Assembly (NCBI GenBank): GCA_963766365.1
Contig: CAVXZK010000009.1
Span: 85,640-149,639 of the forward strand
Source: JALORV01 sp963766365
Lineage (GTDB): Bacteria > Pseudomonadota > Gammaproteobacteria > Burkholderiales > Burkholderiaceae_F
Direction: 5' to 3'
Length of the DNA: 64,000 nucleotides
Shown: in pieces, positions 18,532-27,164 of the stretch
Layout of the letters: each line of letters begins with the position of its first letter
Numbering within the stretch: position 1 is the first letter of the stretch
The notes under the pieces: generated by a model
The model's input: the letters and a program-made list of their open reading frames with translations, nothing else
The model's database searches: none
Told to the model about the DNA's origin: nothing
Translations under genes and position numbers: made by a program

Positions 18532-19878
18532 ATGAACGATGCCTCGATAGCGCAGCCGCTCGCCCGGGTCGCCGACCAGGCGCAGTTCGTCACGTGGCTG
18601 CGCCAGGTGGCGCCGTACGTGCACGCGCACCGCGGCCGCACCTTTGTCGTCGCTTTTTCCGGCAGCCTGATCGCATCCGGCCAGCTGACCGCGCTGGTGC
18701 AGGACATCTCGCTGCTCAATGCGATGGGCATCCGCATCGTGCTCGTGCACGGCTCGCGTCCGCAGGTACAGGCGCAACTTGCGCTCAAGGGCATCGACTC
18801 GCGTTTCCTGAACGGCGTGCGCATCACCGATGCGCCTGCGCTCGAATGCGCCAAGGAAGCCGCCGGGGAAATCCGGCTCGATATCGAGGCCGCGTTCTCG
18901 CAGGGGCTGCCGTCGACGCCGATGGCGCACTCCAAGGTGCGCGTCGTCAGCGGCAACTTCGTGACCGCGCGCCCGATGGGCATCATCGACGGCACCGACC
19001 TGCAACTGACCGGCGTCGTGCGCAAGGTCGACACCGAGGCGCTGCGTTTCGTGCTCGCCAACGGCGGCCTGGTCCTGATGTCGCCGCTGGGCTTCTCGCC
19101 GACCGGCGAGGCATTCAACCTGACGATGGAGGACGTCGCCTGCAGTGTGGCCACGGCGCTCAAGGCCGACAAGCTCGTGCTGCTGACCGAGACCGCCGGG
19201 ATCAACGGCAAGGATGGACGACTGATGAGTGAACTCTCTGTCGAGGACGCCGAGACCATGCTGGCAGCCGATGAGGTCACCGGCAACGCGGCCTTCAACC
19301 TGAACTACGCCATCAAGGCCTGCCGCGGTGGCGTCGCGCGTGCGCACATCCTGCCGCACGCGCTTGACGGCGGCGTGCTGGTCGAGCTCTTCACCCACGA
19401 TGGCGTGGGCACGATGGTCGCTCCCGAGAACCTCGAGAAGATGCGCGATGCAACCGCCGACGATGTCGGCGGCATCATCAAGCTGCTCGAGCCGCTAGAG
19501 GCCGACGGCACACTGGTCAAGCGGCCGCGCGAACTGATCGAACGGGAGATCGACCGCTTCACCGTGCTCGAACACGACGGTTTCATCTTCGGCTGCGCCG
19601 CGCTGTATCCGTTCCCCAGGGAGCGGACCGGCGAGCTTGCGTGCCTGACAGTGCAGCCACACTATCAAGGCTATGGCGATGGTGAGCGACTGATGAAACG
19701 GATCGAGGCCAGGGCCAAGGCCGCGGGCATCGACCGGCTCTTCGTGCTGACGACGCGCACCGCGCACTTTTTCATCAAGCGCGGCTTCAAGCCGGCGAGC
19801 GTCGACGACCTGCCGCCGGCGCGGCAGAACATGTACAACTGGCAGCGCCGCTCGCAGGTGCTGATCAAGACCCTTTAG
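18532..19878 (+). CDS. argA: N-acetylglutamate synthase (amino-acid N-acetyltransferase)
   Basis: This 448-aa protein joins an N-terminal amino-acid-kinase fold (~25-290, with GIRIVLVHGSRPQV and LVLMSPLGFSPTGEAFNL) to a C-terminal GNAT domain (~300-445, with LACLTVQPHYQGYGDGERLMKRIE as the acetyl-CoA loop and HFFIKRGF). It makes N-acetylglutamate from glutamate and acetyl-CoA, the first step of arginine synthesis, and is usually inhibited by arginine through the kinase-like domain. Start ATG 18532 matches the normal N-terminus. It is divergent from hrpA and 11 bases upstream of the YggX-type gene, probably co-transcribed. Confidence 0.96.
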   Translation: MNDASIAQPLARVADQAQFVTWLRQVAPYVHAHRGRTFVVAFSGSLIASGQLTALVQDISLLNAMGIRIVLVHGSRPQVQAQLALKGIDSRFLNGVRITDAPALECAKEAAGEIRLDIEAAFSQGLPSTPMAHSKVRVVSGNFVTARPMGIIDGTDLQLTGVVRKVDTEALRFVLANGGLVLMSPLGFSPTGEAFNLTMEDVACSVATALKADKLVLLTETAGINGKDGRLMSELSVEDAETMLAADEVTGNAAFNLNYAIKACRGGVARAHILPHALDGGVLVELFTHDGVGTMVAPENLEKMRDATADDVGGIIKLLEPLEADGTLVKRPRELIEREIDRFTVLEHDGFIFGCAALYPFPRERTGELACLTVQPHYQGYGDGERLMKRIEARAKAAGIDRLFVLTTRTAHFFIKRGFKPASVDDLPPARQNMYNWQRRSQVLIKTL

Positions 19879-19889
19879 GAGAACGCTTC

Positions 19890-20162
19890 ATGACGCGCAT
19901 GGTTCAATGCGTGAAACTCGGCCGCGAGGCCGAGGGACTCGACTTCCCGCCGGTTCCCGGTGACCTGGGCAAGCGCATCTGGGAGAACGTGTCGAAGGAA
20001 GCCTGGGCCGGCTGGCTCAAGCACCAGACGATGCTGGTCAACGAAAATCGGCTCAATCTCGCCGACACCCGCGCACGCAAGTACCTGCTGACGCAGATGG
20101 AAAAGCACTTCTTCGGCGAAGGGGCCGACGCGGCTGCAGGTTACGTGCCGCCATCGAACTGA
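19890..20162 (+). CDS. Fe(2+)-trafficking / oxidative damage protection protein, YggX family
   Basis: This 90-aa protein has the family's opening (MVQCVKLGREAEGLDFPP) with its single conserved Cys, and the core WAGWLKHQTMLVNENRLNLADTRARKYL. It is a small cytoplasmic protein that protects iron-sulfur clusters and interacts with MutY in enterobacteria. A good AGGAG lies before ATG 19890, 11 bases after the argA stop, so the two are likely one transcript, a linkage seen in other betaproteobacteria. Confidence 0.95.
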   Translation: MTRMVQCVKLGREAEGLDFPPVPGDLGKRIWENVSKEAWAGWLKHQTMLVNENRLNLADTRARKYLLTQMEKHFFGEGADAAAGYVPPSN

Positions 20163-20196
20163 GCGCGGCGCCCTGGCCGGTTTGACGGGCGGCCGT

Positions 20197-20883
20197 TCAG
20201 CGCCGCGCCGGCTGCGGCAGGTGCGCCATGATGGCCGTGTCGAACGGTGACCAGACTGGCGTGCGAATGCCGGAGACCGCGAGCACGCGTCGCGTCCACT
20301 CGTTGCACGTGTACCAGAACGTGTACCGCGGCACCGCCTCGTAGAACGCATCGCCATCGACGTAGCCCGGCGCATCGACCTTGCGCAGCTCGCCGTCGGG
20401 TCCACGATTGAACGACGCACGGATGGCCGCGACCAGATGCCGGTACTGCCCTGGGGACACGCGCACGCGTCGCGCGTTGTAGGCGAGCGGCGACTCGATG
20501 TACTCGACGTGCATGACGCCCTCCCCGAGGCCACTGATGGCGACGAGTGCCGTCGTGGGCCGTAGGTCGGCCCAGGTCGGCGTGGTCAGCATGAAGCCGC
20601 GGTCCCCCCAGCCGAAGGCTATCCACTCGGTCGGCGCCGCCAGCGCGCGCATGTGACGCGCGGGGAATTCGGTGCTCCAGTCGATCGCCGCCGAGCGGGT
20701 CGGCACGACGATGTCGGCATGGACCCCGTTGGTCCGCACGTAGATCGGAATGCCGCCCGGGCTTTCAACGAAGTCGGCATTGCGCGGCCATGCGCCCAGC
20801 GCCAGCGCCGTCACGGCGTATCCCGCAACAAAGATCAGCAGCGCCGCGAGCACTAGGCCCGCCGCGCGCAGGAGCAGTCTCAC
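20197..20883 (-). CDS. TIGR02117/DUF2459 family membrane-anchored protein
   Basis: The start is taken as GTG 20883, which overlaps the rpiA stop (GTGA); longer in-frame starts would run deep into rpiA. This gives 228 aa with one N-terminal membrane helix (LLLRAAGLVLAALLIFVAGYAV) and an extracytoplasmic domain containing TNGVHADIVVP, WGDRGFMLTTPTW, YIESPLAYNARRVRVSPGQY and NEWTRRVL. These match the conserved hypothetical family first noted in urease regions. His, Cys and Asn residues in the conserved blocks suggest a hydrolase, but no activity is established. Confidence 0.85.
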   Translation of the reverse strand: MRLLLRAAGLVLAALLIFVAGYAVTALALGAWPRNADFVESPGGIPIYVRTNGVHADIVVPTRSAAIDWSTEFPARHMRALAAPTEWIAFGWGDRGFMLTTPTWADLRPTTALVAISGLGEGVMHVEYIESPLAYNARRVRVSPGQYRHLVAAIRASFNRGPDGELRKVDAPGYVDGDAFYEAVPRYTFWYTCNEWTRRVLAVSGIRTPVWSPFDTAIMAHLPQPARR

Positions 20884-21542
20884 GGCCGGCGTGACTGCCG
20901 TACGCCTTCCGCTGTGCCGAGAAGCAGGACATCGGCGCCACGCGCCGCGAACAGCCCGCAACTGACGACACCGACGATGCGTTCGATCCGCGCCTCGAGG
21001 GCGACCGGATCGTCGATCCTCAGTCCGTGTACATCGAGGATGACGTTGCCGTTGTCGGTGACGAAGCCACTGCGGAGCTGAGGCCGCCCTTCGAGCTTGG
21101 TCAGCTCGCGCATCACGTAGGCCGACGCCATCGGGATGACTTCGACCGGGAGTGGAAAGCGGCCCAGACGCTCGACCAGCTTGCTGCCGTCGGCGATGCA
21201 GACGAACTTGCGTGCCACGGCGGCGACGATCTTTTCCCGGGTCAGCGCACCGCCTCCGCCCTTGATCATCGAGAAGCCGGCGTCAATTTCATCCGCGCCG
21301 TCGACGTACACGGCGATCTCCTCGACCTCGTTGAGGTCCACCACGCGGATGCCGCAGTCCCGCAGGCGACGAGTCGAGCGCTCGGAACTCGACACCGCGG
21401 CGGACACGGGCACGCACGCAGCGGCGAGCGCATCGATGAAGAAATCGACGGTCGAGCCGGTGCCGACGCCAAGGACCTGGCCGGGCGCCACGAATTCCAC
21501 CGCGGCGGTGGCGACTGCCTTCTTCAGTTCGTCCTGGGTCAT
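20880..21542 (-). CDS. rpiA: Ribose-5-phosphate isomerase A
   Basis: This 220-aa protein carries RpiA signatures: GVGTGSTVDFFIDAL (phosphate loop), YVDGADEID (with catalytic Asp residues), MIKGGGGALTREKIVA (catalytic Glu and Lys) and SGFVTDNGNVILD. It interconverts ribose-5-phosphate and ribulose-5-phosphate in the non-oxidative pentose phosphate pathway. The ATG at 21542 gives the standard N-terminus MTQDELKKAVA; an upstream in-frame start would add ~26 unconserved residues. It is translationally coupled to the TIGR02117 gene. Confidence 0.97.
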   Translation of the reverse strand: MTQDELKKAVATAAVEFVAPGQVLGVGTGSTVDFFIDALAAACVPVSAAVSSSERSTRRLRDCGIRVVDLNEVEEIAVYVDGADEIDAGFSMIKGGGGALTREKIVAAVARKFVCIADGSKLVERLGRFPLPVEVIPMASAYVMRELTKLEGRPQLRSGFVTDNGNVILDVHGLRIDDPVALEARIERIVGVVSCGLFAARGADVLLLGTAEGVRQSRRP

Positions 21543-21632
21543 TGCGCTCAATCCTTGTCGAGGTCGACAAAGCGTAACAGCGCATGCGGCCGGGACATCG
21601 CCCCGGCGCATTTCAAGCATCGGTGGAAAAGA

Positions 21633-22799
21633 CTAGTGAGCGACCGGCCGGGCAGGCGAGCGCACGATCCAGAACGGACGAGGCCGGACTTCACAGTAGC
21701 TGCGCATCGCGCTGTCAGCAAAGCGCGCGACCCGTGGGCGCAGCGCCAGGTTGGTCGTCAGCAGCTGTGGCGAGTTGTCCTCGCTTTCGACGATGTAGCC
21801 GTGGCCGTAGGGCTTGAGGACCACGTTGCCATTGATGCGGACGTGCTGTGAGCCGACGGTGACAATGCCGCGCTGGTAGCTGCTGTGCACCAGGCAACCG
21901 CTGACGCAGCTCTCCGCCGCATCGCCATTGTTGTGCCAGTGCAATGGATAGCGCCCCGGTCGGTTGAGTTGGCCCATGCGCCGGAACTCGACTCCGGAGA
22001 AGCGAGCGATCGCCCGGCGTCCGGGGATGCCAGGCTGCATCGAGCCCGCAATCATGCAGAAACCACCCAGGCTCGCGCGCTCCGATTCGGTGCAGCCTTC
22101 GACGACAACGTTGCGTTCGAGCAGGACGGCCTTGGCGAGCGACCCCGGGAGCACGTGGTGCAGTGACGCATGCTGTCCATGGTGTCGATGCTCCACCGGG
22201 CGGTCGAGCGTGAGTGTCAGGCAGTCCGCACCGACTTCGCGAATCGTCCGTTCCTCGACCAGCGAATGGTCGTGGCCCGAGGCGACCGCGATGCGTTCAC
22301 CGACGCGCCAGTCCACTGGCTGGGCCAGGCGAATCGTCCCGTGACCGGGTGCCGCGGTGGCACCGAGAGCTACCCACGAGGTTCGGTGCTGCCCGTGCAG
22401 GTCGATCGTGCCGCCATCCAGCGCCGCGAGGAACTTGCTCCCCAGCAGGGCATGCGGCTTCACGGCCTCACCGACACACAGCGTGATCGTCAGTCGCTGC
22501 CGGAACGGGCGTTCGGCGTCGCCGGCGGCGAGCCGGCCGTCGCCGTGAACGCAGATCCAACCGGCGCGGATCGACGTGTCACGCGGCGCGACCAGCAACG
22601 TTCCCTCGATCTCGAGGCTGCCGAGATCAATGTCCTGATCCAGGACGATCGTGCGACCCGCTTCGATGCGGACCGCGGACCCGCTAGCCGGGATGCAGCC
22701 ACCCCAGGTCGTCGCCTCCGACCAGCGCTGCGCGCCGTCCGGGAAGACGTCGGAGGGAGCAGGCGGTGCTCCCGCGGCCTGGAATTCGAGGTAGCCCAT
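21633..22799 (-). CDS. G8-domain, right-handed beta-helix protein (CEMIP/TMEM2-like)
   Basis: This 388-aa protein starts at the first ATG, 22799; upstream only TTG is available. Residues ~25-100 match a G8 domain (WSEATTWGGCIPASGSAVRI, then DIDLGSLEIEGTLLVAP with paired glycines). A parallel beta-helix region contains LHGQHRTSWVAL, RLAQPVDWRVGERIAVAS and GRYPLHWHNNGDAAES, as in human CEMIP and TMEM2. Those proteins participate in hyaluronan breakdown. No signal peptide is evident, odd for a presumed glycan-handling protein, and it is much shorter than the animal proteins. It stands alone between lpdA and rpiA. Confidence 0.75.
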   Translation of the reverse strand: MGYLEFQAAGAPPAPSDVFPDGAQRWSEATTWGGCIPASGSAVRIEAGRTIVLDQDIDLGSLEIEGTLLVAPRDTSIRAGWICVHGDGRLAAGDAERPFRQRLTITLCVGEAVKPHALLGSKFLAALDGGTIDLHGQHRTSWVALGATAAPGHGTIRLAQPVDWRVGERIAVASGHDHSLVEERTIREVGADCLTLTLDRPVEHRHHGQHASLHHVLPGSLAKAVLLERNVVVEGCTESERASLGGFCMIAGSMQPGIPGRRAIARFSGVEFRRMGQLNRPGRYPLHWHNNGDAAESCVSGCLVHSSYQRGIVTVGSQHVRINGNVVLKPYGHGYIVESEDNSPQLLTTNLALRPRVARFADSAMRSYCEVRPRPFWIVRSPARPVAH

Positions 22800-22982
22800 T
22801 GGTGACGGCTGTTTCAGTCCTGGCGCCCGGACCTGAAAACGACAATGCGCCGAGCGGAGAACGAAGGGTACGGCAGGGACAGGAAGCGTCAATCACGCTG
22901 CCTGCATCCAGAAGGATGAACCGGCTTCGCTGCGCAGTGACGCTCGCTATTTCTCGCGTTCGGACGTGACGAAAGGCGAATT

Positions 22983-24767
22983 CTAGCGCCGCGACGGAGG
23001 CAGATCCGTGCACGCGCCCTCGGCCACCTCGGCGGCCAAGCCGATCGACTCGCCCAGCGTCGGATGCGGATGGATCGTGCGACCGATGTCGACAGCATCC
23101 GCACCCATCTCGATCGCCAGCGCCACTTCGCTGATCAGGTCGCCGGCATGGGTGCCGACGATTCCGCCGCCAACGACACGGTGCGTTTCCTCGTCGAACA
23201 GCAGTTTGGTGAAACCCTCGTCGCGACCGTTGGCGATCGCGCGGCCCGACGCAGACCACGGGAACAGGCCTTTCTTGATCTTTCGGCCCTGCTTCTTTGC
23301 GTCGTCCTCGGTCAGGCCAACCCAGGCCACTTCCGGATCGGTGTACGCGACCGACGGAATGACGTTCGCGTCGAAGTGCGCCTTGTGTCCGGCGATGACC
23401 TCGGCCGCGACGTGACCCTCGTGCACGGCCTTGTGCGCCAGCATCGGCTGGCCGACGATGTCGCCGATCGCAAAGATGTGCGGGACGTTGGTGCGCATCT
23501 GGCTGTCGACCGGGATGTAGCCGCGCTCGTTGACAACGACGCCGGCCCGATCGGCACCGATCTTCCGGCCATTGGGAGTGCGCCCGACCGACTGCAGGAT
23601 CAGGTCATACCACTGCGGCTCGGCCGGCGCCGACTCGCCCTCGAAGTAGACCAGCAATCCCTCGGGCTTGGCCTCGACCGAGACCGTCTTGGTCTTCAGC
23701 ATCACGTTGTCGAAACGGTGCGAGTTCACCTTCTGCCAGACCTTGACGAGGTCGCGGTCCGCTCCCTGCATCAGGCCGTCGAGCATCTCGACGACGTCGA
23801 CCCGCGCACCCAGTGTGGAATACACCGTCGCCATTTCCAGGCCGATGATGCCGCCACCGATGACCAGCATCTTCTTCGGCACCGCCGGCAGCGTCAGCGC
23901 TCCGGTCGAGTCGACGACGCGGGGATCGTCCGGAACAAACGGCAGTCGCACCGCCGCCGAGCCTGCCGCGATGATGGCGCTGGCGAAACGGATCACCTGC
24001 TTCTGGCCGGTCTTGTCCTGGGCGTCGCCGCTGGTCAGCTCGACCTCGAGGTGATTCGGCCCGACGAAGCTGCCGTAGCCGCGCACCACCGTGACCCTGC
24101 GCATCTTTGCCATCGAACCCAGGCCGCCGGTCAGCTTGCCGACGACCTTGTTCTTATGCGCGCGCAGCTTGTCGATGTCCACTTTCGGCGCACCGTACTC
24201 GACGCCAAGGCCGGCAAAGTGCGCGGCCTCGTCCATCACGGCTGCGACATGCAGCAGTGCCTTCGAAGGAATGCAGCCGACGTTGAGGCAGACGCCGCCC
24301 AGCGAGGCATAGCGTTCGACCATAACAACCTTCTGGCCAAGATCTGCGGCGCGGAACGCCGCGGAATAGCCTCCCGGGCCCGCACCGAGCACCAGCACTT
24401 CGCACTCCAGGTCCGCCGTTCCCGCATAGGTGCCGGCAGCGGGGGCAGCGGCGGCCGCCGGGACGGGCGTCGCCGCGCTCACCGTCGCCGCCTTCGGCGA
24501 CGGTGGCGTTGCCGCCGCGGCTGCCCCGGTCGTCTCCAGCTTCAATATCGGCGTGCCCTGCGACACCTTGTCACCGAGCTTGATCCGCAACTCCTTCACG
24601 ACGCCGGCGGCCGACGAGGGAATCTCCATCGAGGCCTTGTCGCTTTCCACCGTGATCAAAGACTGTTCCTTTGCCACGGTGTCGCCGGGCTGCACCAGCA
24701 CCTCGATGACCTCGACATCCTTGAAGTCGCCAATATCGGGTACCACGACGTCGATAAGGGAGCTCAT
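22983..24767 (-). CDS. lpdA: Dihydrolipoyl dehydrogenase (E3) with N-terminal lipoyl domain
   Basis: This 594-aa protein has a lipoyl domain (residues ~3-80, lipoyl Lys44 in ESDKASMEIP), an Ala/Pro-rich hinge, and a class I pyridine nucleotide-disulfide oxidoreductase. The latter includes the FAD motif VLGAGPGGYSAAFRAADLG, redox disulfide GGVCLNVGCIPSK, NAD motif VIGGGIIGLEMA, ATGD-like FAIGDIVGQPMLAHKA, and C-terminal His-Glu in TIHPHPTLGES. It reoxidises dihydrolipoamide on E2, passing electrons to NAD+. An E3 carrying its own lipoyl domain is typical of betaproteobacteria and Neisseria. Its ATG overlaps the bph stop (ATGA). Confidence 0.97.
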   Translation of the reverse strand: MSSLIDVVVPDIGDFKDVEVIEVLVQPGDTVAKEQSLITVESDKASMEIPSSAAGVVKELRIKLGDKVSQGTPILKLETTGAAAAATPPSPKAATVSAATPVPAAAAAPAAGTYAGTADLECEVLVLGAGPGGYSAAFRAADLGQKVVMVERYASLGGVCLNVGCIPSKALLHVAAVMDEAAHFAGLGVEYGAPKVDIDKLRAHKNKVVGKLTGGLGSMAKMRRVTVVRGYGSFVGPNHLEVELTSGDAQDKTGQKQVIRFASAIIAAGSAAVRLPFVPDDPRVVDSTGALTLPAVPKKMLVIGGGIIGLEMATVYSTLGARVDVVEMLDGLMQGADRDLVKVWQKVNSHRFDNVMLKTKTVSVEAKPEGLLVYFEGESAPAEPQWYDLILQSVGRTPNGRKIGADRAGVVVNERGYIPVDSQMRTNVPHIFAIGDIVGQPMLAHKAVHEGHVAAEVIAGHKAHFDANVIPSVAYTDPEVAWVGLTEDDAKKQGRKIKKGLFPWSASGRAIANGRDEGFTKLLFDEETHRVVGGGIVGTHAGDLISEVALAIEMGADAVDIGRTIHPHPTLGESIGLAAEVAEGACTDLPPSRR

Positions 24768-25354
24768 GGGGCCTCGCTGCCGCGTGCCGCGGCCGGATCA
24801 ATGCTGAAGACGCGCGCCGGCAGGGAGGAGCTCTTGTCGAACTCCGCGCCGGCCTTCACGCCGATTTCGGCGATGCGGCGTGCCGAGCCGGTACGCTCGT
24901 ACGTCGCGTACATCGCGCCGAGAGCGAAATTGCGACCGGAGCCGATGCCCCAGAAGCGGTCGAAACTGAACACCTCGCGATACGAGTAGACGCCGTAGAT
25001 GCCGCTGGCGTTGGCGATCAGCGCGGTGATATGCGACGACTCGTAGGGATCGCTGTCCTCCTCCTTCGGATTGAGGAAGAAGCGCTCCTTGAGCACGGGA
25101 TGCAGGCGCTGGAAGGTGCTGAAGATCTCCTGGCGGCTGCCCAGCAGGACCTCCTCTCCCAGGTGGTGCAAGGCCTGCGCAAACACCGCGAAGTGGGCCG
25201 TGCTGCCGGCCAGTCCGATGTAGGAGTCACGCACCTTGAAGATCTTCTCGTTCATCTCGTAGCCGTGCGGCAGCCGCGTTTCACCGAAGGTCACGAGCGC
25301 GTCGGACGCGATCGCGATCTCGCTCCCCTTTTTGACGACAACGATGGTGGTCAT
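24764..25354 (-). CDS. BPH, betaproteobacterial proteasome homolog (HslV-like Ntn hydrolase)
   Basis: This 196-aa protein begins M-TTIVVVKKGSEIAIASDA. After Met removal Thr1 would be the nucleophile, with Asp17 and a Lys near position 36 (NEKIFKV) at the HslV Asp17/Lys33 places. GLAGSTAHFAVFAQAL and DRFWGIGSGRNFALGAMYA match the Ntn-hydrolase core. The length and lack of an HslU partner fit BPH, a double-ring particle known from betaproteobacteria, rather than HslV or Anbu. It sits between aceF and lpdA and overlaps the lpdA start, so it should be co-expressed with pyruvate dehydrogenase. Its substrates are unknown. Confidence 0.85.
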   Translation of the reverse strand: MTTIVVVKKGSEIAIASDALVTFGETRLPHGYEMNEKIFKVRDSYIGLAGSTAHFAVFAQALHHLGEEVLLGSRQEIFSTFQRLHPVLKERFFLNPKEEDSDPYESSHITALIANASGIYGVYSYREVFSFDRFWGIGSGRNFALGAMYATYERTGSARRIAEIGVKAGAEFDKSSSLPARVFSIDPAAARGSEAP

Positions 25355-25388
25355 GCGGCATAGAACCCGAACTGTGGCGATCCGCCCA

Positions 25389-27059
25389 CTACAGCAACAC
25401 GCGACGGAAGTCGGCGAGGATCTGCGCGAGCATCACGTTGAAGCGCGCCGCGCCGGCGCCGTCGACGACACGGTGATCCCACGACAGCGACAGCGGCAGG
25501 ACGAGCCGCGGGACAAACTGCTTGCCGTCCCACACCGGCTTCATCGTCGAGCGGCACACGCCGAGGATCGCGACTTCGGGCGCATTGATGATCGGCGTAA
25601 AGGACGTGCCGCCAATGCCGCCGAGCGACGAAATCGAGAACGTGCCGCCCTGCATGTCTGACGGCCCCAGTTTGCCGTCCCGCGCCTTGGCGGCCAACGC
25701 CGAGGTCTCCTGGGCAATCTCGAAGATGCCCTTCTTGTCCGCGTCCTTGATGACCGGCACCACCAGGCCCTGCGGCGTATCGGCCGCGAAGCCGATGTGC
25801 CAGTAGTTCTTGCGGATGATCGCGCCGCCCTCGGAGTCGATCGAGCTGTTGAAGTCCGGGAACTTCTTCAGCACCGCGACACAGGCCTTGATCAGGAACG
25901 CCAGCATCGTCAGCTTGGGCGTGTCCTTGCTCTTGGCATTTTCATTGTTCAACTGGACGCGGAAGGCCTCCAGATCGGTAATGTCGGCATCCTCGTGATT
26001 GGTGACATGCGGGATCGTCACCCAATTGCGCGACAACGCCGGCCCGGAGATCCTGCGGATGCGCGACATCTCCACGCGCTCGATCGGGCCGAACTTGGCG
26101 AAGTCCACGACCGGCCACGCCGGCAGGTTGAGGCCCAGGCCGGTGCCGGCCGCAGCAGCGGGCGCCACGGCCGGACGTGCCCCGCCCGACATGACCCCTT
26201 TCACGTGCTCCCGCACGTCTTCGGTTGTGATGCGGCCTTTGGCTCCGCTGCCACGCACGTGAGTCAGGTCGACGCCGAGTTCGCGCGCGAACTTGCGCAC
26301 CGACGGCGACGCATGCGGCTTGGCACCGGGCGCCGGGCCGAGGTCGACCGGCTGTGGCCGCGCTCCCATTTCGGTCGCGAACGCGGTCGACTTCGGCAAC
26401 TCGGACTGGGCCGCCTGTGGTGCAGCGGCGACCGCCGCGGGGACTGCGGCCGGCGCCGCCGCGGCTGTCGCTGCGCCTGTCAGCAATGCGACCGGGCTGC
26501 CTTGCGACACCTTGTCGCCGATCTTCACCCGCAGTTCCTTGACGACCCCAGCCGCCGACGAGGGAATCTCCATCGAGGCCTTGTCGCTCTCGACAGTGAT
26601 CAGCGACTGCTCCTTCGTGACCGTGTCACCGGGCTTGACCAGCACCTCGATCACCTCGACGTCCTTGAAGTCGCCGATGTCGGGAACCACCACCTCGATG
26701 GGGCCGGCAGCGGGTGCGGCCGCGGGCGCTGCAGGCGGAGGCGGCGCCGGAGCTTTCGCGGGAGCTGCCGCCTTGGCCGCCGCCGGAGCCGGGCTCGGCG
26801 CTGGCGCGGCCGCCCCCCCGCTGGCGTCGAGGACAAGCACGAGGCTGCCCTGCGACACCTTGTCGCCCAGCTTGACCCGCAGTTCCTTGACGACCCCGGC
26901 CGCGGACGACGGGATCTCCATCGACGCCTTGTCGCTCTCAACGGTGATCAGAGACTGCTCGGCCTTGACCGTATCGCCGGGCTTGACCAGCACCTCGATC
27001 ACCTCGACGTCCTTGAAGTCGCCGATGTCCGGTACCTGAACTTCCACGAGCTGACCCAT
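25389..27059 (-). CDS. aceF: Dihydrolipoyllysine acetyltransferase (E2 of pyruvate dehydrogenase)
   Basis: This 556-aa protein has two lipoyl domains (lipoyl Lys in ESDKASMEIP at residue 44 and near 163) joined by Ala/Pro linkers, a peripheral-subunit-binding domain (SPSVRKFARELGVDL with VRGSGAKGRITTEDV), and a catalytic acyltransferase domain. The catalytic domain ends in LSLSWDHRVVDGAGAARF, containing the catalytic His-Asp. It transfers acetyl groups from E1 to CoA and forms the structural core of the complex. The two lipoyl domains are almost identical to each other and to that of lpdA. A 105-bp gap separates it from aceE and 34 bp from bph. Confidence 0.97.
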   Translation of the reverse strand: MGQLVEVQVPDIGDFKDVEVIEVLVKPGDTVKAEQSLITVESDKASMEIPSSAAGVVKELRVKLGDKVSQGSLVLVLDASGGAAAPAPSPAPAAAKAAAPAKAPAPPPPAAPAAAPAAGPIEVVVPDIGDFKDVEVIEVLVKPGDTVTKEQSLITVESDKASMEIPSSAAGVVKELRVKIGDKVSQGSPVALLTGAATAAAAPAAVPAAVAAAPQAAQSELPKSTAFATEMGARPQPVDLGPAPGAKPHASPSVRKFARELGVDLTHVRGSGAKGRITTEDVREHVKGVMSGGARPAVAPAAAAGTGLGLNLPAWPVVDFAKFGPIERVEMSRIRRISGPALSRNWVTIPHVTNHEDADITDLEAFRVQLNNENAKSKDTPKLTMLAFLIKACVAVLKKFPDFNSSIDSEGGAIIRKNYWHIGFAADTPQGLVVPVIKDADKKGIFEIAQETSALAAKARDGKLGPSDMQGGTFSISSLGGIGGTSFTPIINAPEVAILGVCRSTMKPVWDGKQFVPRLVLPLSLSWDHRVVDGAGAARFNVMLAQILADFRRVLL

Positions 27060-27164
27060 GTCGTCGGCCCTTTCTTTGCGTTTGTCCCTGCGCTACAGGT
27101 AGAGCGGGATCGTGGCAGAGGGTGCGCCAGGCGCACGTTGCTGCGTCTTTCGCTGCAGCCGCGT

